NCBI GenBank assembly: GCA_902788095.1
Contig: CADAIT010000003.1
Span: forward strand, 62,001 to 126,000
Origin: an uncultured Bacteroidia bacterium
Lineage (GTDB): Bacteria > Bacteroidota > Bacteroidia > Bacteroidales > UBA932
Length of the DNA: 64,000 nucleotides
Direction of reading: 5' to 3'
In this document: positions 1 through 8,665 of the stretch, one piece after another
How positions within the stretch are numbered: the stretch's first letter is position 1
Layout: every line of letters begins with the position of its first letter
Made by a program: the position numbers and the translations under genes
Notes under the pieces: model-generated
Database searches by the model: none
Seen by the model: the letters and a program-made list of their open reading frames with translations, nothing else
Told to the model about the DNA's origin: nothing

Positions 1-908
1 TGCTCATCTTTGCGCACCGCGTAAACAACATGGTCATCAACCGCTGCCGCAAGCCTTCCAACGCAGACATTCTGGTGCCCGGAGATACCGTATGTGTCAT
101 CGGCACCACTTCTACCCGCATCCCCTTCGAGGAATGTGACAATGTGGCCGTGACTCCGGACGAGGTCACCCTCCTCATCACCGAAGGCGCCAAACTGGCC
201 CCCGCCCTTTCGCAGACGCGCATTTTACGGGCCTATGCCGGTGTACGGCCGCTTGTCAGCGCGGACAATGACCCTACCGGCCGCAACATTTCCCGCGGTA
301 TCGTCTGCCTGGACCATGAGCAGCGGGACGGCCTCAAGGGCCTGATTACCATCACCGGCGGCAAGCTCATGACCTACAGGCTCATGGCCGAGATTGCCAC
401 GGACCTGGTCTGCCAAAAGCTGGCTGTGGACAAGGCCTGCACGACGGCGGTAACTCCCCTGCCCGGTTCCGAGGAAAAATCGTACGAGGCCGTGGCGCAG
501 AAGGTGTGGGAAGCGCCCACCACCGCACAGAAGGCCGCCGCTTCCCGCATGGGTACGCGGGCCAGCCGCATCCGCTCGTCGAACAGGTATGACGACGACC
601 TTATCTGCGAATGCGAGGAAGTGTCGGTGGGCGAAATCAACGCCGCCATCGAGCGCATGGACGTTTCCACGCTCACGGACCTGCGTCGGCGCACCCGCGT
701 GGGCATGGGAACCTGCCAGGGCGAGTTCTGCGCCTGCCGCGCAGCCGGCCTGCTGGCCAAGGCGCACGCTTGTATCGACAGGGAAAGGAAAGACCTGGCG
801 GATTTCCTGCAGGAACGCTGGAAGGGCAACTTCCCCATCGGCTGGGGCGACACCCTCCGCGAGGCGGAATATACACAATGGATTTATAAACACGTTCTGG
901 GCATTTAA
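1..908 (+). CDS. glpA: Anaerobic glycerol-3-phosphate dehydrogenase subunit A, C-terminal part
   Basis: Partial gene: the reading frame is open from the left edge of the window, so about 300 C-terminal residues are present out of roughly 540 in the family. GlpA is the FAD-binding catalytic subunit that oxidises glycerol-3-phosphate to dihydroxyacetone phosphate at the membrane. The visible part has the end of the DAO-type oxidoreductase fold (GITGGK-like stretch TITGGKLMTYR) and a C-terminal BFD-like [2Fe-2S] domain with four cysteines in CECEE and CQGEFCAC. It is followed by glpB and glpC in the same direction, the standard glpABC order. Only a C/G-rich repeat separates it from glpB. Confidence 0.95.
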   Translation, partial: LIFAHRVNNMVINRCRKPSNADILVPGDTVCVIGTTSTRIPFEECDNVAVTPDEVTLLITEGAKLAPALSQTRILRAYAGVRPLVSADNDPTGRNISRGIVCLDHEQRDGLKGLITITGGKLMTYRLMAEIATDLVCQKLAVDKACTTAVTPLPGSEEKSYEAVAQKVWEAPTTAQKAAASRMGTRASRIRSSNRYDDDLICECEEVSVGEINAAIERMDVSTLTDLRRRTRVGMGTCQGEFCACRAAGLLAKAHACIDRERKDLADFLQERWKGNFPIGWGDTLREAEYTQWIYKHVLGI

Positions 909-950
909 GTCCCTCCCCCAAGGGGAGGGGTTTCGGGAGGGGGTAACGTG
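909..950 (+). repeat. C/G-rich dispersed repeat, copy 1 (glpA-glpB)
   Basis: Starts directly after the glpA stop. A C tract (CCCTCCCCC) is followed by G runs GGGG-A-GGGG-TTTC-GGG-A-GGGGG and then TAACGTG. The C tract can pair with either G block, and the four G runs fit a G-quadruplex pattern. Related copies lie at 30209-30250, 50716-50757 and 60819-60860, all in the same orientation. The 20 bases to the glpB start also resemble those after copy 2. Confidence 0.85.
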
Positions 951-970
951 AACATTTTATATTTCATGAA

Positions 971-2137
971 ATGAAATTCGACACTGTTATAATGGGAGGC
1001 GGCCTGGCCGGCATGATGGCAGGCATTGCCCTGCAGCAAGCGGGGCAAAACACCGCCATCGTCTCCCAGGGCCAGAACGCCCTGCACTTTTTCTCAGGCA
1101 CTTTCGAGAGCCTGCAAGCGCCCCCCGTGCGGCTCGCGGAACTGCTTTCCGCCGCCGGCATCCGCGTGCATTACCGGGAAGGCGTGCGCCTGATGCCCCT
1201 GGGCACGTTCAAAGAAGCGGCGCTGTCGCTGGACGACATCGACCTGTTCCCTGTACCCCGATTCGGGAAACGGGTTCTCATCGTCAATTTTCTGGGCTAT
1301 CATGACTTCTTCTCTTCCTTCCTGGCCGAGGGCCTGGAAAATCAAGGCATGGAATGTCGCATCCGTTTCCTGAACCTGCAGGAACTGGACAATGCCAAAG
1401 CGAACGGAGAAATGCGCTCAGTGCAGATTGCCCGCAGCATGGACCGCATCTGGGAAAAAGTGGTGCAGGAAATCCGCCTGCTGCTCAAGGACGAGGACAC
1501 CGTTATTCTTCCGCAGGTATTCGGCCTGTCGGACGTCACCGTTCCGGGGCGCATCCGGCAAGCCATTCCCGCCCGCGTGGTATTTGTCGGAACCATGCCG
1601 CCGTCCGTACCGGGCATCCGCACGCAAATCCTGCTGCGCCGGCGCTTTCAACTGCTGGGCGGCACCTTCCTGATGGGCGATGAAGCCGTCCGTGCGCACG
1701 AATACGAGGGGGTTGTACACAGTATCGCCACACACAACCTGGATGCCCACTACCTGGAGGCGGACAATTTCATCCTGGCTACCGGCGGCCTCTTTTCCAA
1801 GGGCCTGCGTTCCAACCCCTTCCAAATATCGGAGCCCGTCCTGGACCTTGACATCGACCATCCGGAAGACCGCAACGACTGGTACAATCCCACATTTTCC
1901 GCCGAACAGCCGTACATGGGCTATGGCGTAAAAACCGACGAGAAACTGCACGCCGTCAAGAAAGGCGAGGCATTGAAGAATGTCTATGCCGTCGGCTCCA
2001 TTCTCGGAAATACCCGCCCGGAACTGGGAAGCGGCGCCGGTCTGGCCATCCGGAGCGCCTTTGCCGCCGTGGATGAGATTCTTCGCTCCGCTCAGAATGA
2101 CAAGTCCGCTCAGAATGGCAAGGAGGACTACGTATGA
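971..2137 (+). CDS. glpB: Anaerobic glycerol-3-phosphate dehydrogenase subunit B
   Basis: 388 residues. GlpB is the second subunit of the membrane-associated anaerobic G3P dehydrogenase and carries a flavin-type Rossmann motif, seen here as GGGLAG at residues 9-14. The C-terminal GSGAGLAIRSAF stretch is the second nucleotide-fold signature of this family. It lies between glpA and glpC and overlaps glpC by four bases (ATGA). Oddity: the last 20 or so residues (ILRSAQND and onward) are the translation of a dispersed intergenic repeat, so the natural C-terminus has been replaced or extended. A purine-rich AAGGAGG inside this tail probably serves as the glpC ribosome-binding site. Confidence 0.93.
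   Translation: MKFDTVIMGGGLAGMMAGIALQQAGQNTAIVSQGQNALHFFSGTFESLQAPPVRLAELLSAAGIRVHYREGVRLMPLGTFKEAALSLDDIDLFPVPRFGKRVLIVNFLGYHDFFSSFLAEGLENQGMECRIRFLNLQELDNAKANGEMRSVQIARSMDRIWEKVVQEIRLLLKDEDTVILPQVFGLSDVTVPGRIRQAIPARVVFVGTMPPSVPGIRTQILLRRRFQLLGGTFLMGDEAVRAHEYEGVVHSIATHNLDAHYLEADNFILATGGLFSKGLRSNPFQISEPVLDLDIDHPEDRNDWYNPTFSAEQPYMGYGVKTDEKLHAVKKGEALKNVYAVGSILGNTRPELGSGAGLAIRSAFAAVDEILRSAQNDKSAQNGKEDYV
2075..2119 (+). repeat. RSAQND-type dispersed repeat inside glpB
   Basis: GAGATTCTTCGCTCCGCTCA then GAATGAC, followed by a second partial unit (TCCGCTCAGAATGGC). It is read in frame at the glpB 3' end as EILRSAQND...SAQNG. Related copies are at 5679-5770, 13884-13911 and, diverged, 62019-62047. 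Elements of this kind are widespread between genes in many bacterial genomes; here it is coding. Confidence 0.8.
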
Positions 2138-3345
2138 ACCTACAAGAATATACCACCAGCGCGCACAATTTCGAGGAATGCATGAAGTGCACCATCTGCA
2201 CGGCCTATTGTCCTGTACTTCAGGTAAATCCGCTGTACCCCGGCCCCAAGCAGGCCGGCCCGGACGGCGAACGCCTGCGGCTCAAGGACCCGTATTTCTT
2301 CAGCTACGCGCTCAAGTATTGCCTCAACTGCAAGCGCTGTGAGGTTTCCTGCCCTTCCGGCGTGAAAGTGGCGGATCTTATCCAGAGTGCACGTATCAAG
2401 TACGATACCCATCCGCCCAAGCTGCGTGACCGGATGCTTGCCTCGACCGATTTCATGGGACAGTTGGCACGGCCGTTCGCACCCATCGTCAATGGCGTCA
2501 CAGGCCTGTCCATTACCAAAACGATACTGGATGCCACGATGGAAATCGACCACAGGCGTACCTTTCCCAAATACAGCGGCCGCAGCTTTGAGGGCTGGCT
2601 CAAACGGCGCAGCAAGGAGCAGGCGGCGTTTCCGGAGCAGGTGGCCTACTTCCACGGCTGCTACGTGAACTACAACTACCCGCAGCTGGGCAAGGACCTG
2701 GTGAAGGTGCTCAACGCCCTGGGCGTCGGCGTACAGCTGCTGGACAAGGAAAAATGCTGCGGCATTGCCATGATAGCCAACGGGATGGCGCGCGATGCCG
2801 CACGGCATGCCAGGCACAATGTAGAAGTGTTGGGCAAAGCCGTGTCAAAGGGCCTTAAGGTGGTGACGACGTCATCGACCTGCGCCCTTACCATCCGTGA
2901 GGAATATCCGGAACTGCTGAAGGTTGACAACGCTGCGGTGCGCGACTCCCTGCTCATGGCCACCCGTTTCATATACGAGAAGCTGGAGAAAGGCGCCACG
3001 CTCAAATTCAAGGCCGACTATCACAGGAGGATTGCCTATCATACCCCCTGCCATCTGGAGAAGCTGGGCTGGGGGGTGTTTTCCGAGCGCCTGCTGCGCA
3101 TGATTCCCGGCATCGAGTTCACCATGCTGCCGTCGGGCTGCTGCGGAATCTCGGGCACCTACGGCTTCAAAAAGGAGAATTACGAGGCGTCCCAGGCCAT
3201 CGGCCAGCCGCTCTTCGACCAAATCAACAACGTGAACCCGGAAGTGGTCGCCTGCGACTGTGAAACCTGCAAATGGCAGATTGAAATGTCCACCGGCTAC
3301 CCCGTCATGAACCCCATCTCCATCCTCGCGGAAGCGTTGGAATAA
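2134..3345 (+). CDS. glpC: Anaerobic glycerol-3-phosphate dehydrogenase subunit C, Fe-S
   Basis: 403 residues. GlpC is the iron-sulfur subunit that anchors the GlpAB dimer and passes electrons to the quinone pool. Two 4Fe-4S motifs are visible: cysteines 16, 19, 22, 26 (CMKCTICTAYCP) and 63, 66, 69, 73 (CLNCKRCEVSCP). Two CCG motifs follow, in KEKCCGIAM near residue 208 and SGCCGISG near residue 333, as in the heterodisulfide-reductase D-like fold. The start overlaps the glpB stop as ATGA, so the two are translationally coupled. Length agrees with the family. Confidence 0.96.
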   Translation: MNLQEYTTSAHNFEECMKCTICTAYCPVLQVNPLYPGPKQAGPDGERLRLKDPYFFSYALKYCLNCKRCEVSCPSGVKVADLIQSARIKYDTHPPKLRDRMLASTDFMGQLARPFAPIVNGVTGLSITKTILDATMEIDHRRTFPKYSGRSFEGWLKRRSKEQAAFPEQVAYFHGCYVNYNYPQLGKDLVKVLNALGVGVQLLDKEKCCGIAMIANGMARDAARHARHNVEVLGKAVSKGLKVVTTSSTCALTIREEYPELLKVDNAAVRDSLLMATRFIYEKLEKGATLKFKADYHRRIAYHTPCHLEKLGWGVFSERLLRMIPGIEFTMLPSGCCGISGTYGFKKENYEASQAIGQPLFDQINNVNPEVVACDCETCKWQIEMSTGYPVMNPISILAEALE

Positions 3346-3421
3346 CCCTTTCGCAGCCGAAAACTTTTTCTACCCCACAAGGAGTTTTGTCTGCTCGGAA
3401 ATGAAAAATACGTATTGAGAA

Positions 3422-4795
3422 ATGCTGAAACTACTGCAACAACCGCCCTATCTGCCCGCCAAGACCGGTCCCGAGGCCGATGCCAAATTCAAGCGCCTGC
3501 GGCTGCAGGTGTTCACCGGCGCGTTTATCGGCTATGCCGGTTTTTACCTGGTCCGCAAAAACCTGTCCATGGCCATCCCGGCCATGGCGCCGCTGGGTTT
3601 TGACAAAACCGAACTGGGCTTTGTCCTGGGCCTGAACGCCGCCGCATACGCCCTGTCCAAATTCCTGATGGGCAGCGTCAGCGACCGCTCCAATGCACGG
3701 GTGTTCCTGCCGCTGGGCCTCATTCTCACGGCCATTTCCATGTGCTTCCTGATTGTGCCCATCCAGTTTATCGGCGCGGAACACAAAGCCCTGGCCATCC
3801 TGGTGATGGGTATCCTGAATGTGCTGGTGGGCTGGTTCAACGGCATGGGCTGGCCTCCTTGCGGCCGCGTGATGACACACTGGTTCTCGCCCAATGAGCG
3901 GGGTACCATGATGAGCATCTGGAACTGCGCGCACAACGTGGGCGGAGCGCTGGTCGGGCCGATGTCCACCTACGGGGCCGTCTGGTTCGGCAGCTGGTTC
4001 TACGGGACCCATACGGAACTGTACTTCCTGATCGGCACATTTGCTTTTCCCGCAGCCGTGGCGCTTTTCATCGCCATGCTCACCTACCTGCTGCTGCGGG
4101 ATACGCCGCAGAGCTGCGGGCTGCCGTCGGTGGAAGCCTGGCGGAACGACTTCCCCAAGAACTACTCCTCCAAGCACGAGGAAACCCTGAGCACCAAGGA
4201 AATCTTTTTCCAGTACGTGCTCAACAACAAGTTCCTCTGGTACATCGCCCTGGCCAACGCTTTTGTCTATATGGTCCGATACGGCTGCCTGGACTGGGCG
4301 CCGGCCATTCTTACCGAGAAAGGAATCGACCTGAAGAGTGCCGGATGGGCCTATTTTGCCTATGAGTTCGCCGCCATTCCGGGAACGCTGCTCTGCGGCT
4401 GGCTCTCGGACAAGCTCTTCCACGGGAAACGCGCCTTGCCCACCATCCTGTTCATGGGACTGGTACTGGTTTTCATCCTGCTTTACTGGGCGTTTATCGA
4501 CAATCTTACCATAGTGATTATCAGCCTTATAGGTATTGGATTCTTTATTTACGGGCCCGTGATGCTCATCGGTGTTCAGGCGCTGGACCTGGCCCCCAAG
4601 AACGCGGCGGGTACGGCTGCCGGACTCACCGGTTTCTTCGGCTACTTCCTGGGAACCTTCATCCTGGCCAATACCGTGATTGGCTGGGTGGCGCAGCAGT
4701 TCGGCTGGAGCTGGACCTTCCTCCTCCTGGTGGCCGCCTGCCTCCTCGCCATCGTATTCATGGGACTCACCCTCAAAGAAGAGCGCCGCGGATAG
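3422..4795 (+). CDS. glpT: Glycerol-3-phosphate transporter, MFS organophosphate:phosphate antiporter
   Basis: 457 residues, about 12 membrane segments, major facilitator superfamily, organophosphate:phosphate antiporter branch. It imports glycerol-3-phosphate in exchange for phosphate at the inner membrane. N-terminal FYLVRKNLSMAIPAM and internal MGWPPCGRVMTHWF are typical of GlpT/UhpT proteins. It lies 76 bases after glpC in the same direction, so it probably supplies the GlpABC substrate. UhpT-like specificity cannot be excluded from sequence alone, but context strongly favours GlpT. The gene ends at a large palindrome shared with the convergent glpF. Confidence 0.93.
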   Translation: MLKLLQQPPYLPAKTGPEADAKFKRLRLQVFTGAFIGYAGFYLVRKNLSMAIPAMAPLGFDKTELGFVLGLNAAAYALSKFLMGSVSDRSNARVFLPLGLILTAISMCFLIVPIQFIGAEHKALAILVMGILNVLVGWFNGMGWPPCGRVMTHWFSPNERGTMMSIWNCAHNVGGALVGPMSTYGAVWFGSWFYGTHTELYFLIGTFAFPAAVALFIAMLTYLLLRDTPQSCGLPSVEAWRNDFPKNYSSKHEETLSTKEIFFQYVLNNKFLWYIALANAFVYMVRYGCLDWAPAILTEKGIDLKSAGWAYFAYEFAAIPGTLLCGWLSDKLFHGKRALPTILFMGLVLVFILLYWAFIDNLTIVIISLIGIGFFIYGPVMLIGVQALDLAPKNAAGTAAGLTGFFGYFLGTFILANTVIGWVAQQFGWSWTFLLLVAACLLAIVFMGLTLKEERRG

Positions 4796-4804
4796 CCCCG
4801 CCTG

Positions 4805-4913
4805 TGTGACAGCAAATCATTTGATTATCATACACTTATAACATAATCCTCGTTCGATTTTTGAACGAGGATTATCGTGTAATAGTATGTGAGTCAAGGA
4901 GTTAGCTGTCACA
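4805..4913. repeat. 109-base palindromic element, copy 1, with core terminator hairpin
   Basis: Two 51-base arms (4805-4855 and 4863-4913) flank a 7-base loop (GATTTTT). About 38 of 51 arm positions are complementary. The inner 13 bases (ATAATCCTCGTTC with its complement) and the outer 9 (TGTGACAGC with its complement) match perfectly. The right end abuts the glpF stop codon. The hairpin lies between convergent glpT and glpF and can end transcription in both directions. A second copy with identical arm and loop lengths is at 20689-20797. Confidence 0.88.
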
Positions 4914-5651
4914 TTAAAAAACGAGGAGATAGAGGGCGGAGGCAAGGGCGCCGCCGACCATGGGACCGCAGACCGGCACCCAGCTGTAGGACCAGCCGCT
5001 GTCCCGTTTCCCGGCGATGGGAAGCACGGCGTGGGCCAGGCGGGGCGAGAGGTCACGGGCCGGATTCATGGCATAACCGGTGGTCCCGCCCAGGGACATG
5101 CCCAGGGACATGATGACGCAGGTCACCGGGAAAGCGCCCAGCGAACCCGTGGAAGCGGAAGCGCCGGCGAAGGTGAAAGCATTGCCCGAGGTGCCCAGGG
5201 CCAGAATGGTGAACACCAGCAGTCCGGTGGCGATGACCTCGGAGAGGAAGTTTCGCCAGGGATTCCAGATGGCAGGCATGGTGCAGAAAGTACCCAGCAT
5301 GGTGTCCGGCTCGGAAGCCGTGGCCTCATAATGGTCTTTATAGAACAGCCACACCAGGACCGCACCCAGGAAACCGCCGGCCATCTGGGCAATCACATAG
5401 CCGATGACGGAAGCCCAGGGAAACTTGCCGGCCAGCGCCAGGCCCAGCGTCACGGCGGGGTTCAAATGAGCGCCGGAGACCGGACCGGCGATGAGTACGC
5501 CCATCATCACGGCAAAGCCCCAGCCCATGGCAATCACAATCCAGCCGCCCCCCTTTGCCTTGGATTTATTCAGGGAACACGCTGCGCAAACGCCGTCGCC
5601 CAGCAGCACCAGCACCAGGGTGCCAATCAGTTCAAACAGATATTGATTCAT
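4914..5651 (-). CDS. glpF: Glycerol facilitator (aquaglyceroporin)
   Basis: 245 residues, six membrane segments, MIP family. It lets glycerol diffuse across the inner membrane. Both pore NPA motifs are intact: HLNPAVT with N64 and AMNPARD with N196. The Asp after the second motif (NPARD) is the mark of glycerol-conducting members as opposed to water-only aquaporins. It is last in a minus-strand operon after the alpha/beta hydrolase and glpK, 117 bases from glpK. Imported glycerol would be trapped by GlpK as glycerol-3-phosphate and oxidised by GlpABC. Confidence 0.95.
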   Translation of the reverse strand: MNQYLFELIGTLVLVLLGDGVCAACSLNKSKAKGGGWIVIAMGWGFAVMMGVLIAGPVSGAHLNPAVTLGLALAGKFPWASVIGYVIAQMAGGFLGAVLVWLFYKDHYEATASEPDTMLGTFCTMPAIWNPWRNFLSEVIATGLLVFTILALGTSGNAFTFAGASASTGSLGAFPVTCVIMSLGMSLGGTTGYAMNPARDLSPRLAHAVLPIAGKRDSGWSYSWVPVCGPMVGGALASALYLLVF

Positions 5652-5678
5652 CTCTTAAACATTTATGGGGTTGACAAA

Positions 5679-5770
5679 AGATTCTTCACTTCGTTCAGAA
5701 TGACAATCTCACGTCATTTCGTTCAAAATGACTATGTCATTCTGAGGCAGGTTCACCTGCCGAAGAATCT
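5679..5770. repeat. RSAQND-type inverted repeat element between glpF and glpK
   Basis: AGATTCTTC...CAGAATGAC at the left is mirrored by GTCATTCTG...GAAGAATCT at the right, so the whole element folds back on itself. A degenerate internal unit (CGTCATTTCGTTCAAAATGAC) and a short inner palindrome (GGCAGGT/ACCTGCC) are included. The right end overlaps the glpK TAG stop codon by two bases. It fills most of the 117-base gap and could act as a processing or attenuation hairpin between glpK and glpF. Confidence 0.8.
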
Positions 5771-7247
5771 ATTTGCTTATGGTTCTGTCAATGGCATCGG
5801 CCCAGGCGGTTTTGGCGGAAGTCATGTCCACGCCGGAAGGGCGGAAACAGCGTTCCACCTGCCACTGGGCCTTGATTTCTTCCAGGGAGTTCCAATATCC
5901 CACGGCGAGACCGGCCAGATAAGCGGCCCCCATGGCCGTGGTTTCCGTCACCTTGGGACGGACCACGCGGGCGTCCAGGATATCGGCCTGGAACTGCATC
6001 ATGAGGTTGTTGCGCGAAGCGCCGCCGTCCACCTTGAGCTCCGCCAGGGGCACGCCGGCATCCTTCTCCATGGCATGTACAATGTCCATGGTCTGGAACG
6101 CAATGCCCTCCAGGGCCGCCCGGGCGATGTGCGCCGCCGTGGTGCCGCGGGTGATGCCGCAGATGACTCCGTGCGCATACTGGTCCCAATACGGGGCGCC
6201 CATGCCGGTAAGCGCCGGCACAAAATAGACGCCGCCGTTGTCCGGCACCGACGCGGCCAGGGCTTCCACCTCCGACGAGGAGCGGATAATACCCAGACCG
6301 TCCCGCAGCCACTGCACCACGGAACCGCCCACAAAAATGGACCCCTCCAGCGCGTATGTTACCTCGGAACCCAGCTTCCAGGCCACCGTGGTCAGCAGAT
6401 TATTCTTGGACAGGATGGGCTTGGACCCCGTATTCATGAGCAGGAAGCAGCCCGTACCGTAGGTGTTTTTCACCGAGCCGGGCTCCGTGCACATCTGGCC
6501 GAAAAGCGCCGCCTGCTGGTCGCCGGCAATACCGGCGATGGGCACTTCATGCGCAAAGATGGTGGTTTTGGTATAGCCATAGACCTCCGAGGAGGACTTC
6601 ACCTTAGGCATCATGGAACGCGGAATATCCAGCAGCGACAGGAGTTCGTCGTCCCACTCCAAGGTATTGATATTGAAGAGCATGGTACGGGAAGCGTTGG
6701 TGACGTCCGTCACATGCGCCGCTCCGCGCGTAAGCTGCCATACCAGCCAGCTGTCCACCGTACCGAAGCGCAGTTTCCCCGCCTCGGCCTTTTCCCGGGC
6801 GCCCGGCACATGGTCCAGAATCCATTTGATTTTGGTCCCGGAGAAATAGGCGTCGATAATCAGCCCCGTCTTCTGCCGGATTTTGTCCACCAGTCCCTGC
6901 TCCTTCAACGAATCGCAGAAGGCCGATGTACGCCTGTCCTGCCAAACGATGGCGTTATAGACAGGAGTCCCCGTTTCAGCGTCCCACACAATGGTGGTTT
7001 CCCGCTGGTTGGTAATGCCGATAGCGGCAATGTCCAGTCCGCCGATACCCAGTTTGGTGATGGCCTCGGCAATGACGGCGGCCTCGCTGGACCAGATTTC
7101 CACGGGGTTGTGCTCCACCCAGCCCGGCTGCGGGAAGTACTGCGTAAACTCCATCTGGGCCACCGAACGGCAGTTGCCCTCGTGGTCGAACACGATGGCA
7201 CGGGAAGAACTGGTTCCCTGGTCAAGTGCTAAAATGAATTTACCCAT
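5769..7247 (-). CDS. glpK: Glycerol kinase
   Basis: 492 residues, FGGY carbohydrate kinase family. It phosphorylates glycerol with ATP to glycerol-3-phosphate in the cytoplasm. The N-terminal phosphate-binding loop is [29 protein letters not shown] and the C-terminal [10 protein letters not shown] are family signatures. I chose the ATG giving [11 protein letters not shown]; a TTG two codons upstream would add only two residues. The start is two bases from the end of the upstream alpha/beta hydrolase, so they are probably co-transcribed. Full length for the family. Confidence 0.97.
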   Translation of the reverse strand: MGKFILALDQGTSSSRAIVFDHEGNCRSVAQMEFTQYFPQPGWVEHNPVEIWSSEAAVIAEAITKLGIGGLDIAAIGITNQRETTIVWDAETGTPVYNAIVWQDRRTSAFCDSLKEQGLVDKIRQKTGLIIDAYFSGTKIKWILDHVPGAREKAEAGKLRFGTVDSWLVWQLTRGAAHVTDVTNASRTMLFNINTLEWDDELLSLLDIPRSMMPKVKSSSEVYGYTKTTIFAHEVPIAGIAGDQQAALFGQMCTEPGSVKNTYGTGCFLLMNTGSKPILSKNNLLTTVAWKLGSEVTYALEGSIFVGGSVVQWLRDGLGIIRSSSEVEALAASVPDNGGVYFVPALTGMGAPYWDQYAHGVICGITRGTTAAHIARAALEGIAFQTMDIVHAMEKDAGVPLAELKVDGGASRNNLMMQFQADILDARVVRPKVTETTAMGAAYLAGLAVGYWNSLEEIKAQWQVERCFRPSGVDMTSAKTAWADAIDRTISK

Positions 7248-7249
7248 AA

Positions 7250-8224
7250 TCAAAGATTTCCGACTTCAATCATATTGTGTACCGTCTTGAGGAAATTGCT
7301 CACCCGACGGGTATATTCCTGGGGATATTTGGCATAGGAATTGGCATGAACGGCGCCCTCGGCAACCCAGTATTCCTTGTAACCGTGCGTCTTGGCCTTG
7401 TAGTTCTTCCACATGTGCTCGAACGGGACGAAATCGTCCGCATCGCCATGGATGAAGAGCATGGGCTTTTCACACTTGGCAAGCTGCTTCACGGACGAGG
7501 CTTCCTTGAACCCCCAGCCATAACGCTTGCGCGACACAATGCTGGCGCTGTTCAGAATGGGGAACGGAGGAAGATGGAAGCTCTGCTTGAGGTTGACGGC
7601 AAACTGGTCCCAGGCCGATGAATACCCGCAGTCCTCCACGAAACACTTTACATAGTCCGGCAAGGGTTCGCCGCTGGTCATCATGACCGTGGCGGCGCCC
7701 ATGGATACGCCGTGCAGCACCATGAAATCGTCATTGAACAACTGATGGGCAATGTCAATCCACTTGATCAGGTCCAGGCGGTCCTTCCAGCCCATCTGCA
7801 CTTCGTCACCCTCCGAATAGCCGTGATACTGGAGGTCCGGAAACAGCACGTTGTAATTGAGCTGGTCACGGTACATGCGCACCAAATACAGGAAAACAAA
7901 GTGATTGTCCGTATAGCCATGCACCACGATGGCCGTACCCTGTGCTTCCTCCGGCCTGGCAGCCGGGACATAACAGGCGTGGAGCTTGTACCCTTCGTCG
8001 CTGGTGGTCCATGCGTCCTTGAGCAGGCCCTGGGCCTTGAGGCTGTCATACCACGCGGTGGAGCCGGGCAGCAGGGAGTCCGCTTTGTGGCGGGTTCGCT
8101 CGATGTCTTCCACTCCGTGCGGACTGGGCTTCAGCGCAAAATTGGACATATACTTGCCGGCCAGGCAGCTATTCAGGGAAAGGGCCATCAGGGCGATGGC
8201 CGCAAGATTCAGGACTTTCCTCAT
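7250..8224 (-). CDS. Alpha/beta hydrolase lipoprotein
   Basis: 324 residues. An N-terminal hydrophobic segment ends in LNSC, a lipobox, so this is probably an exported lipoprotein. The alpha/beta hydrolase fold shows in the oxyanion region [10 protein letters not shown], the nucleophile elbow HGVSMG (Ser) and a late [12 protein letters not shown] with the catalytic Asp; the catalytic His is likely in AVHANS. The family includes esterases and peptidase-like enzymes. It is first in the operon with glpK and glpF, so release of glycerol from acylglycerols or other glycerol esters is an attractive inference, but substrate is not shown by sequence. Confidence 0.75.
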   Translation of the reverse strand: MRKVLNLAAIALMALSLNSCLAGKYMSNFALKPSPHGVEDIERTRHKADSLLPGSTAWYDSLKAQGLLKDAWTTSDEGYKLHACYVPAARPEEAQGTAIVVHGYTDNHFVFLYLVRMYRDQLNYNVLFPDLQYHGYSEGDEVQMGWKDRLDLIKWIDIAHQLFNDDFMVLHGVSMGAATVMMTSGEPLPDYVKCFVEDCGYSSAWDQFAVNLKQSFHLPPFPILNSASIVSRKRYGWGFKEASSVKQLAKCEKPMLFIHGDADDFVPFEHMWKNYKAKTHGYKEYWVAEGAVHANSYAKYPQEYTRRVSNFLKTVHNMIEVGNL

Positions 8225-8257
8225 GGTATTTTAATGGTCAAATTTAGTTTTAGTACA

Positions 8258-8265
8258 CAAATATA
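8258..8265 (-). promoter_or_regulatory. Bacteroidota -7 box for the hydrolase-glpK-glpF operon
   Basis: On the minus strand this reads TATATTTG, a perfect TAnnTTTG box, 33 bases upstream of the hydrolase start. No clear -33 box is seen. Confidence 0.6.
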
Positions 8266-8290
8266 CGGAAAATATTCGTAAATTAGCCCG

Positions 8291-8635
8291 GTGAAAAGAA
8301 ACATTCAGAGCGCAATCCTGCTATCGGTCATTCTGCCGGTCTTGCTGCTTGCGCCTTTTCACAGGCACCACCAGGCCACAATTTCCGCCGATTGCCAGGA
8401 ATGCATTGCTCACCAGCACCATTCCGGCCATATCGCCGTAGATGGTTCCCTGCAGGATTGCCTTGTCTGCCAATTGCTTGGTGAAGCTTTTCTCCCGTCC
8501 GCCGGTCTCACCGCAAATCCGGCAAGCCTGCTTATACAGGACAGCGGAGAAAAGGATTTCGCCCAGGGCAGTTCGGCGCCCATTCTCCAGCACGCACCCC
8601 GCGCACCGCCGGTTTTTCCTTTTTCCCCGGCGTAA
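8291..8635 (+). CDS. His/Cys-rich small exported protein, putative metal-related
   Basis: 114 residues, GTG start. A hydrophobic N-terminus (about residues 8-22) suggests export or anchoring. It is followed by possible metal ligands: HRHHQ, CQECIAHQHHSGH and CLVC. I do not recognise a firm family; small proteins of this composition occur next to metal-uptake TonB receptors in Bacteroidota. It lies 30 bases upstream of a TonB receptor in the same direction, which supports a joint role in uptake of a transition metal such as zinc or copper. Function is inferred from composition and context only. Confidence 0.6.
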   Translation: MKRNIQSAILLSVILPVLLLAPFHRHHQATISADCQECIAHQHHSGHIAVDGSLQDCLVCQLLGEAFLPSAGLTANPASLLIQDSGEKDFAQGSSAPILQHAPRAPPVFPFSPA

Positions 8636-8665
8636 ACAATCTACTTAAAACAAACTTACAGAAAA

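Noticed and set aside
5031-7232. 733-residue plus-strand open frame opposite glpF and glpK
   Set aside because: It is the shadow of two clear genes on the other strand; high GC keeps the opposite frame open. No signature, no promoter and it crosses the glpF-glpK gap.
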